A DNA stretch of 18,703 nucleotides from a bacterium UBP17_UBA6191. Its GTDB lineage: Bacteria > Muiribacteriota > UBA6191. The translations under genes were made by a program, and so were the position numbers. Every line of letters begins with the position of its first letter. Position 1 is the first letter of the stretch. Under the pieces are notes generated by a model. It saw only the letters and a list, made by a program, of their open reading frames with translations, searched no databases and was not told the origin of the DNA. This document shows positions 1 through 7,850 of the stretch, one piece after another. The stretch is taken from assembly GCA_002422125.1 (NCBI GenBank), contig DITF01000140.1:5403-24105 (forward strand), written 5' to 3'.

Positions 1-57
1 CGCCAGACTTAGGATCTGGTGCCGTACGGTGTAAGAGTTCGAGTCTCTTCATCCGCA
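1..57 (+). tRNA. tRNA-Leu (anticodon UAG), 3' part; 5' end lies outside the window
   Basis: Seen directly: an anticodon stem CCAGA (3-7) pairs with TCTGG (15-19) around a 7-base loop (8-14) carrying TAG at 10-12. A long class-II variable arm follows (20-31, stem about 4 bp with two G-T pairs). A T-arm AAGAG/CTCTT (33-37 with 45-49) encloses the TTCGAGT loop, then comes the acceptor 3' strand CATCCGC (50-56) and discriminator A57. UAG plus a long variable arm identifies a leucine tRNA. The next bases are TTC, so CCA is not encoded and must be added by a CCA-adding enzyme. The D-arm and 5' acceptor strand are off the left edge. No terminator separates it from tig, so co-transcription is possible. 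Confidence 0.93.
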
Positions 58-78
58 TTCAGTATTCAACAAACAGAG

Positions 79-92
79 TGAACAGGTGTTCG
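79..92. promoter_or_regulatory. GAAC-N4-GTTC dyad (LexA/SOS-box-like) in the tRNA-tig gap
   Basis: Positions 80-91 read GAAC-AGGT-GTTC, flanked by T and G. It fits the GAAC-RNRY-GTTC form of the LexA box known from Gram-positive and some other bacteria. It lies 23 bp upstream of the tig start in a 57-bp gap. A match to eight fixed bases could arise by chance in a window this long, and no lexA gene is visible here, so a role is only a suggestion. Confidence 0.25.
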
Positions 93-114
93 CAGATTTT
101 GCAGGTGGTAATTC

Positions 115-1464
115 ATGGCTAAAGTTAAGCTAAATATCGTGAAACAAGAACTGGAAGGCTCCCGAATTCAATTGAATGTGTCAGCTCCTGCCGAAACCGT
201 AAAGGAAGCATCAAAAAGCGTGGCAAAGCAAATCCTCAGGCACATGAGTATTCCAGGTTTCAGAAGAGACAAAACTCCTTTGGCTCTGGTTAAGAGACAA
301 GTTGGGGCAGACCGATTTTTGGAATATGTTCAGTCTGAGCTTTTACCTTCAACCTATTATGAAGCAGTGGACCAAGAAGGCATTCAGCCAATTTCCGAAG
401 TTCAGTATGGAGAAAAGTCTCTGACCGATTCTGAATTTAAGTTTCAGGCATCTTTTGCTGTTGCACCTGCGTTTCAGTTGGGAGACTACAAAAACCTTAA
501 AGTTGAGGCTTCTGAGGCAGAGCCAGTTACTGATGATGCTGTAGACAACTTTTTGCAGCAACTCAGAAGCAAGCACTCGGTTAAAAACGATGTTGCTGAA
601 GGAGTGGAAATCAAGAGTGGGGATTTGGTATCACTTTTGATCCGTGGGAAAATCGGGGAAGAAGAATCTCCATTTTTGAAGCATTACAATGTTTCTTTGG
701 TGATTGGCGAGAACCAGTTATATCCCGACTTTGATAAGCATTTATTAGGTCATAAGAAGCTGGATCGTTTTGAGGTAGAGCATGCGTTTGGAGATGATTA
801 CTTTAACAAGGCTTTGTCTGGAAAGACTGCCAAGATTGAGATCAAGGTACTGACTCATAAAACAGTGACTCTTCCCGAAATGGATTCTGAGTTTTTGAAA
901 AGCCTTGGTGGCTTTGAGACCGTAGACGCGTTAAAGGCGGCTATTCGCAAAGAAATTGAAAACTCCAATAAGGAGGCAGCTCGCAAAAAATTGAGAGCAA
1001 ATCTTCAGGATAGCCTGTATACAGCCATTCAATGTGATGTCCCCAAAGGTCTTGTAGGTGAGCTTAGCGATGCTAAACTTCACGATTTGAAACTCGATTT
1101 GGAGCAGAAGAAGAGCAGCTTCGAAGATTTTTTGACTTCACAGGGTAAAACCGAAGAAGAATATAAAGCTGAAGTGGATAAAGCCTCTGAGAAAGAACTG
1201 AAACTGAGCTTTGCTCTGACAAGAATTGCCGATCAGGAAGGCTTGGGCGTGGAAGAGGAAGAGGTTTCCTGGAGAATTCGTTACACAGCCATGGTTCTGA
1301 GGAAAGAGTTTCACGAAATATTGGAATTTGTGGAAAATCTTGGCAGGCGTGTGTTAATTCGGGCCGAGATCAAACAAGAAAAGGCTCTTCACTTTCTTGA
1401 AAACCTTTACTTTCCTGCCGAAACGGAAAGTGCAGTGGGAGAGGAAGCTTCCGCTGAAGCGTAA
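115..1464 (+). CDS. tig: Trigger factor, ribosome-associated chaperone
   Basis: Trigger factor docks on ribosomal protein uL23 at the tunnel exit and shelters nascent chains in the cytosol. The 449-residue length is close to the usual 430-450. The N-terminal ribosome-binding domain (about 1-115) carries the signature loop GFRRDKTP at 48-55, equivalent to the family's GFRxGKxP, with Asp in place of the usual Gly. A PPIase-like (FKBP-type) domain covers about 165-250 and ends in the typical LPEMDSEF transition. The C-terminal helical chaperone domain (about 260-430) is followed by an acidic, Ala-rich tail. The PPIase active-site region is poorly conserved: LLIRGK stands where the family has a DFxG-type strand, and a gap and YPDF replace the usual IPGF. 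Start ATG115 has AGGTGG at 103-108. It is first in a tig-clpP-clpX cluster, 11 bp from clpP. Confidence 0.96.
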   Translation: MAKVKLNIVKQELEGSRIQLNVSAPAETVKEASKSVAKQILRHMSIPGFRRDKTPLALVKRQVGADRFLEYVQSELLPSTYYEAVDQEGIQPISEVQYGEKSLTDSEFKFQASFAVAPAFQLGDYKNLKVEASEAEPVTDDAVDNFLQQLRSKHSVKNDVAEGVEIKSGDLVSLLIRGKIGEEESPFLKHYNVSLVIGENQLYPDFDKHLLGHKKLDRFEVEHAFGDDYFNKALSGKTAKIEIKVLTHKTVTLPEMDSEFLKSLGGFETVDALKAAIRKEIENSNKEAARKKLRANLQDSLYTAIQCDVPKGLVGELSDAKLHDLKLDLEQKKSSFEDFLTSQGKTEEEYKAEVDKASEKELKLSFALTRIADQEGLGVEEEEVSWRIRYTAMVLRKEFHEILEFVENLGRRVLIRAEIKQEKALHFLENLYFPAETESAVGEEASAEA

Positions 1465-1475
1465 AGGAGATACTT

Positions 1476-2063
1476 GTGCCTTTGATTCCAATGGTTGTTG
1501 AGTCTTCAAGTCGTGGTGAAAGATCCTATGATCTGTATTCCCGGCTATTGAAGGATAGAATCGTATTTTTGGGCAGTCAAATCTATGATGAGGTTGCTAA
1601 TATCATTATCGCCCAGCTTTTGTTTTTAGAGGCTGAGGATTGTGACAAGGATATCCAGTTCTATATCAATTCTCCTGGGGGCTCTGTGTCCGCGGGCTTG
1701 GCTATTATTGATACCATGCAGTATGTGAAACCCCAGATAACTACAATCTGCTTGGGACAGGCTGCGAGCATGGCAGCTACAATTCTGGCCGCTGGCCAGA
1801 AGGGGAAGCGCTATGCTCTGCCTCATAGTACGGTAATGATTCACCAGCCACTGGGTGGGGCAGCCGGTCAGGCGACTGATGTTGAAATTCGGGCTACTGA
1901 AATTCTACGGATCAAGTCTTTGATGAATCAAATGATGTCTGAATATACAGGTCAGCCTTTGGAAAAGGTTACCGAGGATTCAGACAGAGATTATTATATG
2001 ACAGCTAAAGAAGCTCTGGAATACGGAATTGTGGACAAAGTCATGGAGAGAAACCCATCATGA
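1476..2063 (+). CDS. clpP: ATP-dependent Clp protease proteolytic subunit
   Basis: ClpP forms the double-heptamer serine-protease barrel that degrades proteins fed in by ClpX or ClpA/ClpC in the cytosol. At 195 residues it is of standard size. The catalytic triad is complete: Ser98 in GQAASMAA, His123 in MIHQP and Asp172 in DSDRDYY. The oligomerisation and oxyanion segment INSPGGSV (64-71) is intact. The short N-terminal segment before PMVVESSSRGERSYD is propeptide-like and expected to be trimmed. Translation begins at a GTG preceded by a strong AAAGGAGA (1464-1470) that directly follows the tig stop codon. The 3' end overlaps clpX by 4 nt (ATGA), consistent with coupled translation of protease and unfoldase. 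Confidence 0.97.
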   Translation: MPLIPMVVESSSRGERSYDLYSRLLKDRIVFLGSQIYDEVANIIIAQLLFLEAEDCDKDIQFYINSPGGSVSAGLAIIDTMQYVKPQITTICLGQAASMAATILAAGQKGKRYALPHSTVMIHQPLGGAAGQATDVEIRATEILRIKSLMNQMMSEYTGQPLEKVTEDSDRDYYMTAKEALEYGIVDKVMERNPS

Positions 2064-3319
2064 GCATGTTCACCTCCAAGGGAAATGAGAATCTGAGATG
2101 CTCGTTTTGTGGAAAATCTCAGGATCAGGTTAAAAAGCTGATAGCTGGGCCTGATGTTTATATTTGTGATGCCTGCGTGGAGCTTTGCAATGAAATTATC
2201 ATGGAGGAATTAGAGGAAGACACTGCGCCTATTGTTGGCGGTAGACTTCTAAAGCCCATGCAGATTCATGAAGAGCTTAGCCGTTATTTGGTGGGTCAGG
2301 AAAGAACCAAACGCACCATAGCGGTAGCAGTTTATAATCACTTTAAACGGATTAACGGTATTAAATCTGGGGATGATGTAGAAATTCAGAAGTCCAACAT
2401 TTTGCTTTTGGGGCCCACCGGAAGCGGAAAGACTCTGTTAGCCAAGACACTGGCCAAAATTCTGGATGTCCCATTTAGCATAGCCGATGCCACTTCATTG
2501 ACAGAGGCTGGTTATGTTGGAGATGATGTTGAATCTATTCTATTAAAATTGATTCATGATGCTGATTTTAATCTGCCCAAGGCCGAACGAGGCATTGTCT
2601 ATATTGACGAGATTGATAAAATTGCCCGCAAGGGAGAGAATACATCAATCACTCGTGATGTTTCAGGAGAGGGTGTACAACAATCTCTTCTAAAGCTTAT
2701 TGAGGGAACAGTGGCCAACATTCCGCCTAAGGGTGGTCGCAAACATCCCCATCAGGAATTAATCCAGTTAGACACCACTAATATTTTGTTTATTTGTGGG
2801 GGTGCATTTGAGGGACTAGATAAGATAATTCGTGAAAGACGAAATGCATCAAATCTGGGCTTTGGGGCTAAAATTACCAGTAAAGAATCTTTTGAAGGCC
2901 GCAATCTGTTACAAGATGTTTCCACTGAAGATTTGGTTAAGTTTGGTGTAATCCCAGAATTTATTGGCCGTTTGCCGGTAGTCTGTTCTTTGGATCCCTT
3001 AAATGTGGAAACTTTAAAGATGATTCTGACGGAACCCAAAAACGCCTTGGTAAAACAGTATCAAAAACTGTTTGAGATGGAAGGGGCGAAACTGGAGTTT
3101 GACGATGTGGCTCTGGATGAGATAGCCAGAATTGCATTTAAAGATAAAACTGGTGCCCGTTCTTTAAGAGCAGTGATGGAACGCTTGATGCTGGATTTAA
3201 TGTATGAACTGCCAACTTTGGTGGAAACTAAAAAAGAGTTTCGTATCACCAGAGAAATGGTGGAAGGTCTCGATTCCAGCAGTTTGACTGAGCTTGTGGA
3301 TTTGAAAAAAATTGCATAG
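2060..3319 (+). CDS. clpX: ClpX, AAA+ unfoldase subunit of ClpXP
   Basis: Hexameric ATPase that recognises tagged substrates, unfolds them and threads them into ClpP. The N-terminal zinc-binding domain has Cys14, Cys17, Cys36 and Cys39. The AAA+ module shows Walker A GPTGSGKT (118-125), pore loop GYVG (151-154), Walker B with IDEID (182-186), the RKH loop (227-229) and sensor-2 Arg370 in GARSLR. The ClpP-docking loop reads LGF (266-268) where the commonest form is IGF. Length (419 aa) is normal. The start ATG2060 overlaps the clpP stop; a second in-frame ATG at 2066 is also possible. It is the last gene of the tig-clpP-clpX unit, ended by a strong intrinsic terminator at 3341-3376. Confidence 0.97.
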   Translation: MSMFTSKGNENLRCSFCGKSQDQVKKLIAGPDVYICDACVELCNEIIMEELEEDTAPIVGGRLLKPMQIHEELSRYLVGQERTKRTIAVAVYNHFKRINGIKSGDDVEIQKSNILLLGPTGSGKTLLAKTLAKILDVPFSIADATSLTEAGYVGDDVESILLKLIHDADFNLPKAERGIVYIDEIDKIARKGENTSITRDVSGEGVQQSLLKLIEGTVANIPPKGGRKHPHQELIQLDTTNILFICGGAFEGLDKIIRERRNASNLGFGAKITSKESFEGRNLLQDVSTEDLVKFGVIPEFIGRLPVVCSLDPLNVETLKMILTEPKNALVKQYQKLFEMEGAKLEFDDVALDEIARIAFKDKTGARSLRAVMERLMLDLMYELPTLVETKKEFRITREMVEGLDSSSLTELVDLKKIA

Positions 3320-3340
3320 CTTTTGATTTGTCATGATTGT

Positions 3341-3376
3341 AAATTACCCCGTACAAATACGGGGTAATTTTTTTTT
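3341..3376 (+). terminator. Rho-independent terminator after clpX
   Basis: A perfect 13-bp stem, AAATTACCCCGTA (3341-3353) with TACGGGGTAATTT (3358-3370), has a CAAA loop and is followed by a T run to 3376. It lies 21 bp past the clpX stop, ends the tig-clpP-clpX transcript and separates it from the O-antigen ligase-like gene. Confidence 0.93.
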
Positions 3377-3417
3377 ATATATTGCAAATTGCTGACACAC
3401 AACGAACAGACATGATC

Positions 3418-3423
3418 TATACT
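3418..3423 (+). promoter_or_regulatory. Possible -10 element (TATACT) for the O-antigen ligase-like gene
   Basis: TATACT matches five of six bases of the sigma-70 -10 box and lies about 30 bp before the likely start codon. It falls in the only gap between the clpX terminator and the next gene, where a promoter is needed. No good -35 stands at 16-18 bp; CTGACA at 3392-3397 is 20 bp away, which is too far to be convincing. Confidence 0.25.
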
Positions 3424-3452
3424 GACCGAACTTTTTAGAAATGGGAGACATG

Positions 3453-6400
3453 ATGAATAGAGCAGGGGCATTGGATCTGCAATCGGAAAACAGACGAATC
3501 TTAATGGCAATTCCTAGGCTGGTTGTGTATGCCTGTGTGGGACTAATTTTATTTCTGATGCCGATTTACATTGATCTTGAGATCAAGCATGTATTTAATG
3601 CCGCCAAAGAATTGTTGTTTGGTAAAATCATGTGTGTGGCTTTGGTGGCTTGGGTCATTGATTTGGGCTTTCGAGGTAAAATTGAATTACCAAAAAATCG
3701 AGCCTCGGTATTTTTTCTTTTTTGGATTTTGTGGATGGCTTTGTCTCTAAGCTGGTCCACATCTTTTTCATTATCTATCCGCGAATTTGGGACTCAATTT
3801 GGATGTTTTGCCTTGTTTGTGATGATCATTACCACGGTTCGCTCACAAAAAGTCATTGAGTTTTTTGTCAGTTGCGCCATTGTTTCAGCTTCCATTGCCA
3901 CGGTTTATGGACTATTTCAATATTATGATGTTGATGATAAATATTTTCCGATTCAGCAAAGAACCGTGCAGATGCAAACCCCCTTTGGACAGATTACTGT
4001 TCAGGCTGGTCAATCAGGTATTAGTCATCTCTTGGGAGCAGGTCAGAGTACGGCAATCTTTTTTCATAAGCTTCTACTGCCTCAAAAGCCCGATGAATCC
4101 TGGAAAGATTATTCTTTCATGGGCCATCGCAACTATTTTTCTGGCTACTTGGTGCTGATTATCCCTCTTGTATTAGTCAGACTTTTAAGAAAATTGCAGA
4201 TCATTTTGCCAATTCTGTTTGCCGCCTTTGGTTATCGGGAAAAACGGGATGAATATTCGGTGAATGAAAAGGGATTTCACCCTATCTGGGACATTGTTCT
4301 CATGAGTTTTTACATGACCAACCTATTGGCCATGATTAATGCAGTGATTCTTACCCAGACCAGAGGTGCGATTTTGGGAATGACGGTGTCTGGTTGTTTT
4401 CTGTTACTTTGCTCACTACTTCTTAGCAATCAGAAGCAAAAACAGCAGGTATTATGGGCTGTCTTTGGTGGACTAGCATTACCTGTCTTACCTGTCGGAT
4501 ATTTATTTTTTAGCAAGAATCAGGCTGTATTCCCAGTGATTGTTGTGATTTGTGCCCTGGTGTTTTTAGTACTTTTGTTTGTGTTTCGCCACATAATCTC
4601 AAGACCAATTCTGATTATTACTTTTCTTTGTATTGTGGGCGGGGTTTATGAGGTGATGACAGACAAAGCCGGGGAGGGTGGGGCGATTCGGGGCCACATT
4701 GGTACTATGGATAGAATTGCCGGTACTGCCCAATGGGATGGATCGGCACATCAAAGAACCCTGATTTATTCCACAACCCTTAGAATTATTACCGATAACC
4801 TGCCAACCTTGTTTTTTGGCAAGGGCCATGGAACCTTTGGCATCCACTATATGCATTATCAGGTGCAATTGTTTTTGGATACGGAAGTGTCGGGTCGATT
4901 TTTGTGGGATACCAATAAATCCATTTATGCTCACAATGAATACATTCACTTCTGGTCAGAGATTGGTATGATTGGGTTGGCCCTTTTGTTGATTTTCTGG
5001 GCCTTTTATATTGCCAGAGTATTGCAGGGAATCAAGCGGATTCATCTTTATGAATATCAGGAAAATCCCATGAAGCTACTGACCTGCCTTGCCATGTTAG
5101 CTGGCACAATAGGTACTCTGACACACAATGTTTTTGCCTTTGATTTGCATCTCATGTACTCCATGGTCACATTCTATTCCTGGATCCCTTGTGCCTTGAT
5201 TCTGGCAGGGGTCAGATTCCATGAACATGCCTTTGATTCTTGTCGGTTTACTGTGCGCCTATTGGTTGTGTTGTTTTTGGGACTAAGTTGGTATATGGGG
5301 TTTGGATTCTCAAACTTTTATATGGATCAACCGCCATTTCGCATCTTTTCACTCCTTTTATCTGGATTGACCCTTGGATATGCTTTTTGGCTTCTAATAG
5401 CAGCTGGAAATATGGAAGCGGCTGGAAACAAAATAAGAATCAGGGCGGCGGTGGTGGCCGGTGGTTGTTTATTATCCTTTGTATTATTTTTAAGATTTGA
5501 TGATTTGTACCAGTCCAATTTCTTTTGGCGCTCGGCCTTTGCCAAATTCTCTCAAAAGGATTGGAAAGGGGCATTTGAGGATTATCAAAGAGCCTTGCAA
5601 CGGGATTCAAGTTTAGGTGAGCTATTGTTTGATTTCGGTCGGGCCATGATGGATTCGAACAATAATCCAAGAATTTCCAAAACGGAGGTAGATTCATTTA
5701 ATATTGCTACCATTCGACGGAATTTGAACTATAAAACCATGTATAAAACAGACTCTATGCCAGATGCGCATAAAGATATTCCAGATATGGAGGAGTTAAG
5801 AGATCAGGATCTGACCAATAATTTTATTGCCATTTCGGCCTTTTTAGAGGCGACTCACAACTTTACCGATCCGGCCAATTTCCATAATATTGCCCTGTGT
5901 TTTTACAAAGAAGGTCAGAGTCGTAATGATGCGGCATTGTTGCGAAAATCAGAAGAATATTATCAAAAGGCCATTGATTTAAATCCAATTTATGCCCAGT
6001 CTTTGAGCAATTTAGGTTATATCAAGGCTTTAAGAGGAGAAATTGCCGAGGCTAAATCCATGTTAGAAAGGGCGGAAAGGCTTCCTGATGGACAGACGGC
6101 CACAACATTTGTTGGATTGGCCCTAATCTATTATCAGGAAAGAGATTACCCCAAAACTCTGGAAATGTATAAGAAGCTTGAGAAAATTAATCCAGGCATG
6201 GAGTCTACGGTAAAAATTGCCACCTTACATAAACAGATGGTCATGGATGAGTTGACCTTAAGAGGTCAGAACCCATCGGGGCAAACAACAGGCAAGCTGA
6301 CAGACTCGGAGTTACAAGAACATATGATTCAGGCCGAGGATGCATTTATTCGGGCTTCCAATTCCGCAGAATCGGACCAAAATACCCGTGATCGCTTGCT

Positions 6401-6749
6401 TTTGGAAGCTATGCAGATTCGCATTCAGCGCTTAAGGGGTCCGGCATCAGATCCAAATACTGCAAGCGTTGCTTTGCCTGAATTGGCACTAGCCATGGTA
6501 CAGATGGGCTCAATTCGTATTGAGTTTCAGGAAAGAGACAAGTACCTGCAACAGGGCAAGGGAATTTTGTTACAGGTTATTGGGCAGAACCCCACTAATG
6601 TGGAATTTCGCCTGGCTCTTTGTAAAGCGTATGAGCTTAGTGGAGAAGTAGACAAATTAAGGGAGTCCTACCAGAATGCTTTAAGGTTAATGAGCCCAAA
6701 CCATCCGGAATACAGCTCAATTCGTAGAAAACTTGAGATGTTGAGATGA
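3453..6749 (+). CDS. O-antigen ligase/polymerase-like (Wzy_C family) membrane protein with C-terminal TPR domain
   Basis: A large inner-membrane protein (about 1100 aa) with two halves; residues are numbered from the upstream in-frame ATG3441. Residues about 22-690 hold many hydrophobic segments. They carry hallmarks of the O-antigen ligase/polymerase family: GHRNYFSGYL (228-237), the TQTRGAILG segment (305-313), GKGHGTFGIHY (460-470) and the His-rich AHNEYIHFWSEIGMIG (497-512). Residues about 695-1090 are soluble and contain TPR-like helices, clearest at 695-729, 812-884, 889-920 and 1039-1090. The family joins or polymerises lipid-linked glycans at the periplasmic face; which glycan is handled here cannot be told. 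ATG3441 and ATG3450 are alternatives, but GGGAG at 3443-3447 best serves ATG3453. The gene stands alone between two terminators, with no glycosyltransferase neighbours. Confidence 0.88.
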   Translation: MNRAGALDLQSENRRILMAIPRLVVYACVGLILFLMPIYIDLEIKHVFNAAKELLFGKIMCVALVAWVIDLGFRGKIELPKNRASVFFLFWILWMALSLSWSTSFSLSIREFGTQFGCFALFVMIITTVRSQKVIEFFVSCAIVSASIATVYGLFQYYDVDDKYFPIQQRTVQMQTPFGQITVQAGQSGISHLLGAGQSTAIFFHKLLLPQKPDESWKDYSFMGHRNYFSGYLVLIIPLVLVRLLRKLQIILPILFAAFGYREKRDEYSVNEKGFHPIWDIVLMSFYMTNLLAMINAVILTQTRGAILGMTVSGCFLLLCSLLLSNQKQKQQVLWAVFGGLALPVLPVGYLFFSKNQAVFPVIVVICALVFLVLLFVFRHIISRPILIITFLCIVGGVYEVMTDKAGEGGAIRGHIGTMDRIAGTAQWDGSAHQRTLIYSTTLRIITDNLPTLFFGKGHGTFGIHYMHYQVQLFLDTEVSGRFLWDTNKSIYAHNEYIHFWSEIGMIGLALLLIFWAFYIARVLQGIKRIHLYEYQENPMKLLTCLAMLAGTIGTLTHNVFAFDLHLMYSMVTFYSWIPCALILAGVRFHEHAFDSCRFTVRLLVVLFLGLSWYMGFGFSNFYMDQPPFRIFSLLLSGLTLGYAFWLLIAAGNMEAAGNKIRIRAAVVAGGCLLSFVLFLRFDDLYQSNFFWRSAFAKFSQKDWKGAFEDYQRALQRDSSLGELLFDFGRAMMDSNNNPRISKTEVDSFNIATIRRNLNYKTMYKTDSMPDAHKDIPDMEELRDQDLTNNFIAISAFLEATHNFTDPANFHNIALCFYKEGQSRNDAALLRKSEEYYQKAIDLNPIYAQSLSNLGYIKALRGEIAEAKSMLERAERLPDGQTATTFVGLALIYYQERDYPKTLEMYKKLEKINPGMESTVKIATLHKQMVMDELTLRGQNPSGQTTGKLTDSELQEHMIQAEDAFIRASNSAESDQNTRDRLLLEAMQIRIQRLRGPASDPNTASVALPELALAMVQMGSIRIEFQERDKYLQQGKGILLQVIGQNPTNVEFRLALCKAYELSGEVDKLRESYQNALRLMSPNHPEYSSIRRKLEMLR

Positions 6750-6753
6750 GTGG

Positions 6754-6790
6754 TGCCGGGGCTTTTTAAAGCCCCGGCATTTTTGTTTTA
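6754..6790 (+). terminator. Rho-independent terminator after the O-antigen ligase-like gene
   Basis: A GC-rich 11-bp stem, TGCCGGGGCTT (6754-6764) with AAGCCCCGGCA (6769-6779), has a 4-base loop and is followed by a T-rich tail (6780-6790). It sits between two converging genes. The T-tract lies only on the + strand side, so it mainly ends the upstream gene. The hemE transcript would form the hairpin without a U-tract. Confidence 0.92.
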
Positions 6791-6791
6791 G

Positions 6792-7814
6792 TTAGGCATT
6801 CAGGGCACAATCCACAAAAGCTTTTACATTATCGATTGGGGTATTGGGTAGAAGCCCATGACCAAGGTTCAAAATGTATTTGCCACGGTTTCTGCCAAAC
6901 TCCAAAAGCTCTTTGGTTCTTTGAATCACGAGATCCCTTGAGCCATAAAGACAGGAAGGATCCAAGTTTCCCTGCACGGCAACTGTATCTGGAATTTTTA
7001 AACAGTACTGCTTTAATGACATACGCCAATCCAGGGATAAACAATCTGGCTTGAGGGCCAGCATTTCTGGGATGAGATGGGAGCCGCCGTTACAGTATAA
7101 AATCAGCGGAAGTTGATTGGCTTTGGCGGCATTTATAATTTTTTCTGTGGCTGGGCAGGCAAATTCGGCATAGTCTTCCTGTGAAAGGTGTCCGGCCCAG
7201 GTATCAAAAAGCTGAACAACATCGGCTCCAGCGGCTTTTTGTTCCAGAATATAGGCAATGACCAAATCAGCCAAACGATCCATAAGTTTTAGAAAACTGG
7301 CTTTGTCCCGATACATCCAGCCTTTGACATGCTCAAAGTCCTTGCTGGTTTTACCTTCAATGGCATAAGAGGCCAGAGTGTAGGGTGCTCCCGTAAATCC
7401 TAAAATTGTTTTACCTTGGGTTTCAGGATGCGTTTTTAGTGTTGAGAGGATTTTTAGAATATGCGGAACCCGTGCTTTGACATCAATATCCTGCAAGCGG
7501 CTCAGATCATTTGCACTTCTTAAGGGGTGGGCAAACACAGGCCCAGGATTAAAATCAAGCTCAAGCCCCATTGCCTCCAGGGGGACTAAAATGTCACTGA
7601 AGCAGATCACTCCGTCCATATTGTAGCGGCGAATGGGTTGGAGGCTGGCTTCTACGGCGGCCTCTGTGGTTTTGCACAACTCCAGAAATGAATATTTTTG
7701 TTTTAAGGCCAGATATTCGGGTAAGTGTCGTCCTGCTTGACGCATCAACCAGACGGGAATCCGGGAAGCTTTGCCTTCCATTGCTTCAAGAATCAGTTTG
7801 TGCGAAGATGCCAT
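6792..7814 (-). CDS. hemE: Uroporphyrinogen decarboxylase
   Basis: Converts uroporphyrinogen III to coproporphyrinogen III by four cofactor-free decarboxylations in cytosolic heme biosynthesis. The 340-residue length is typical. The N-terminal signature PVWLMRQAGRHLPEY (20-34) supplies the substrate-carboxylate-binding Arg25 and Arg29. Asp74 in CFSDIL corresponds to the essential active-site Asp. The second signature, GFTGAPYTLASYAIEG (139-154), contains the conserved Tyr150. The C-terminal NLGHGLLPNTP holds His319. On its own strand, an AAAGGGAA-type ribosome site lies about 8 nt before the ATG. The gene is divergent from the LD-carboxypeptidase gene across 36 bp, so its promoter must sit in or next to that gene. 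No other heme genes are in view. Confidence 0.97.
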   Translation of the reverse strand: MASSHKLILEAMEGKASRIPVWLMRQAGRHLPEYLALKQKYSFLELCKTTEAAVEASLQPIRRYNMDGVICFSDILVPLEAMGLELDFNPGPVFAHPLRSANDLSRLQDIDVKARVPHILKILSTLKTHPETQGKTILGFTGAPYTLASYAIEGKTSKDFEHVKGWMYRDKASFLKLMDRLADLVIAYILEQKAAGADVVQLFDTWAGHLSQEDYAEFACPATEKIINAAKANQLPLILYCNGGSHLIPEMLALKPDCLSLDWRMSLKQYCLKIPDTVAVQGNLDPSCLYGSRDLVIQRTKELLEFGRNRGKYILNLGHGLLPNTPIDNVKAFVDCALNA

Positions 7815-7850
7815 AAATTATTCCCTTTCCATTAGGGCCGGAAGTATACC

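Noticed and set aside
1..57. tRNA-Leu as an integration (att) site for a mobile element
   Set aside because: Housekeeping genes follow at once, and I found no integrase, no direct repeat of the tRNA 3' end and no composition shift.
349..576. A 75-codon - strand reading frame inside tig
   Set aside because: It is antisense to a clear trigger-factor domain, with no motif and no ribosome site.
6754..6779. Bidirectional terminator also serving hemE
   Set aside because: On the - strand the hairpin is followed by CCACTCATC, with no T-tract.
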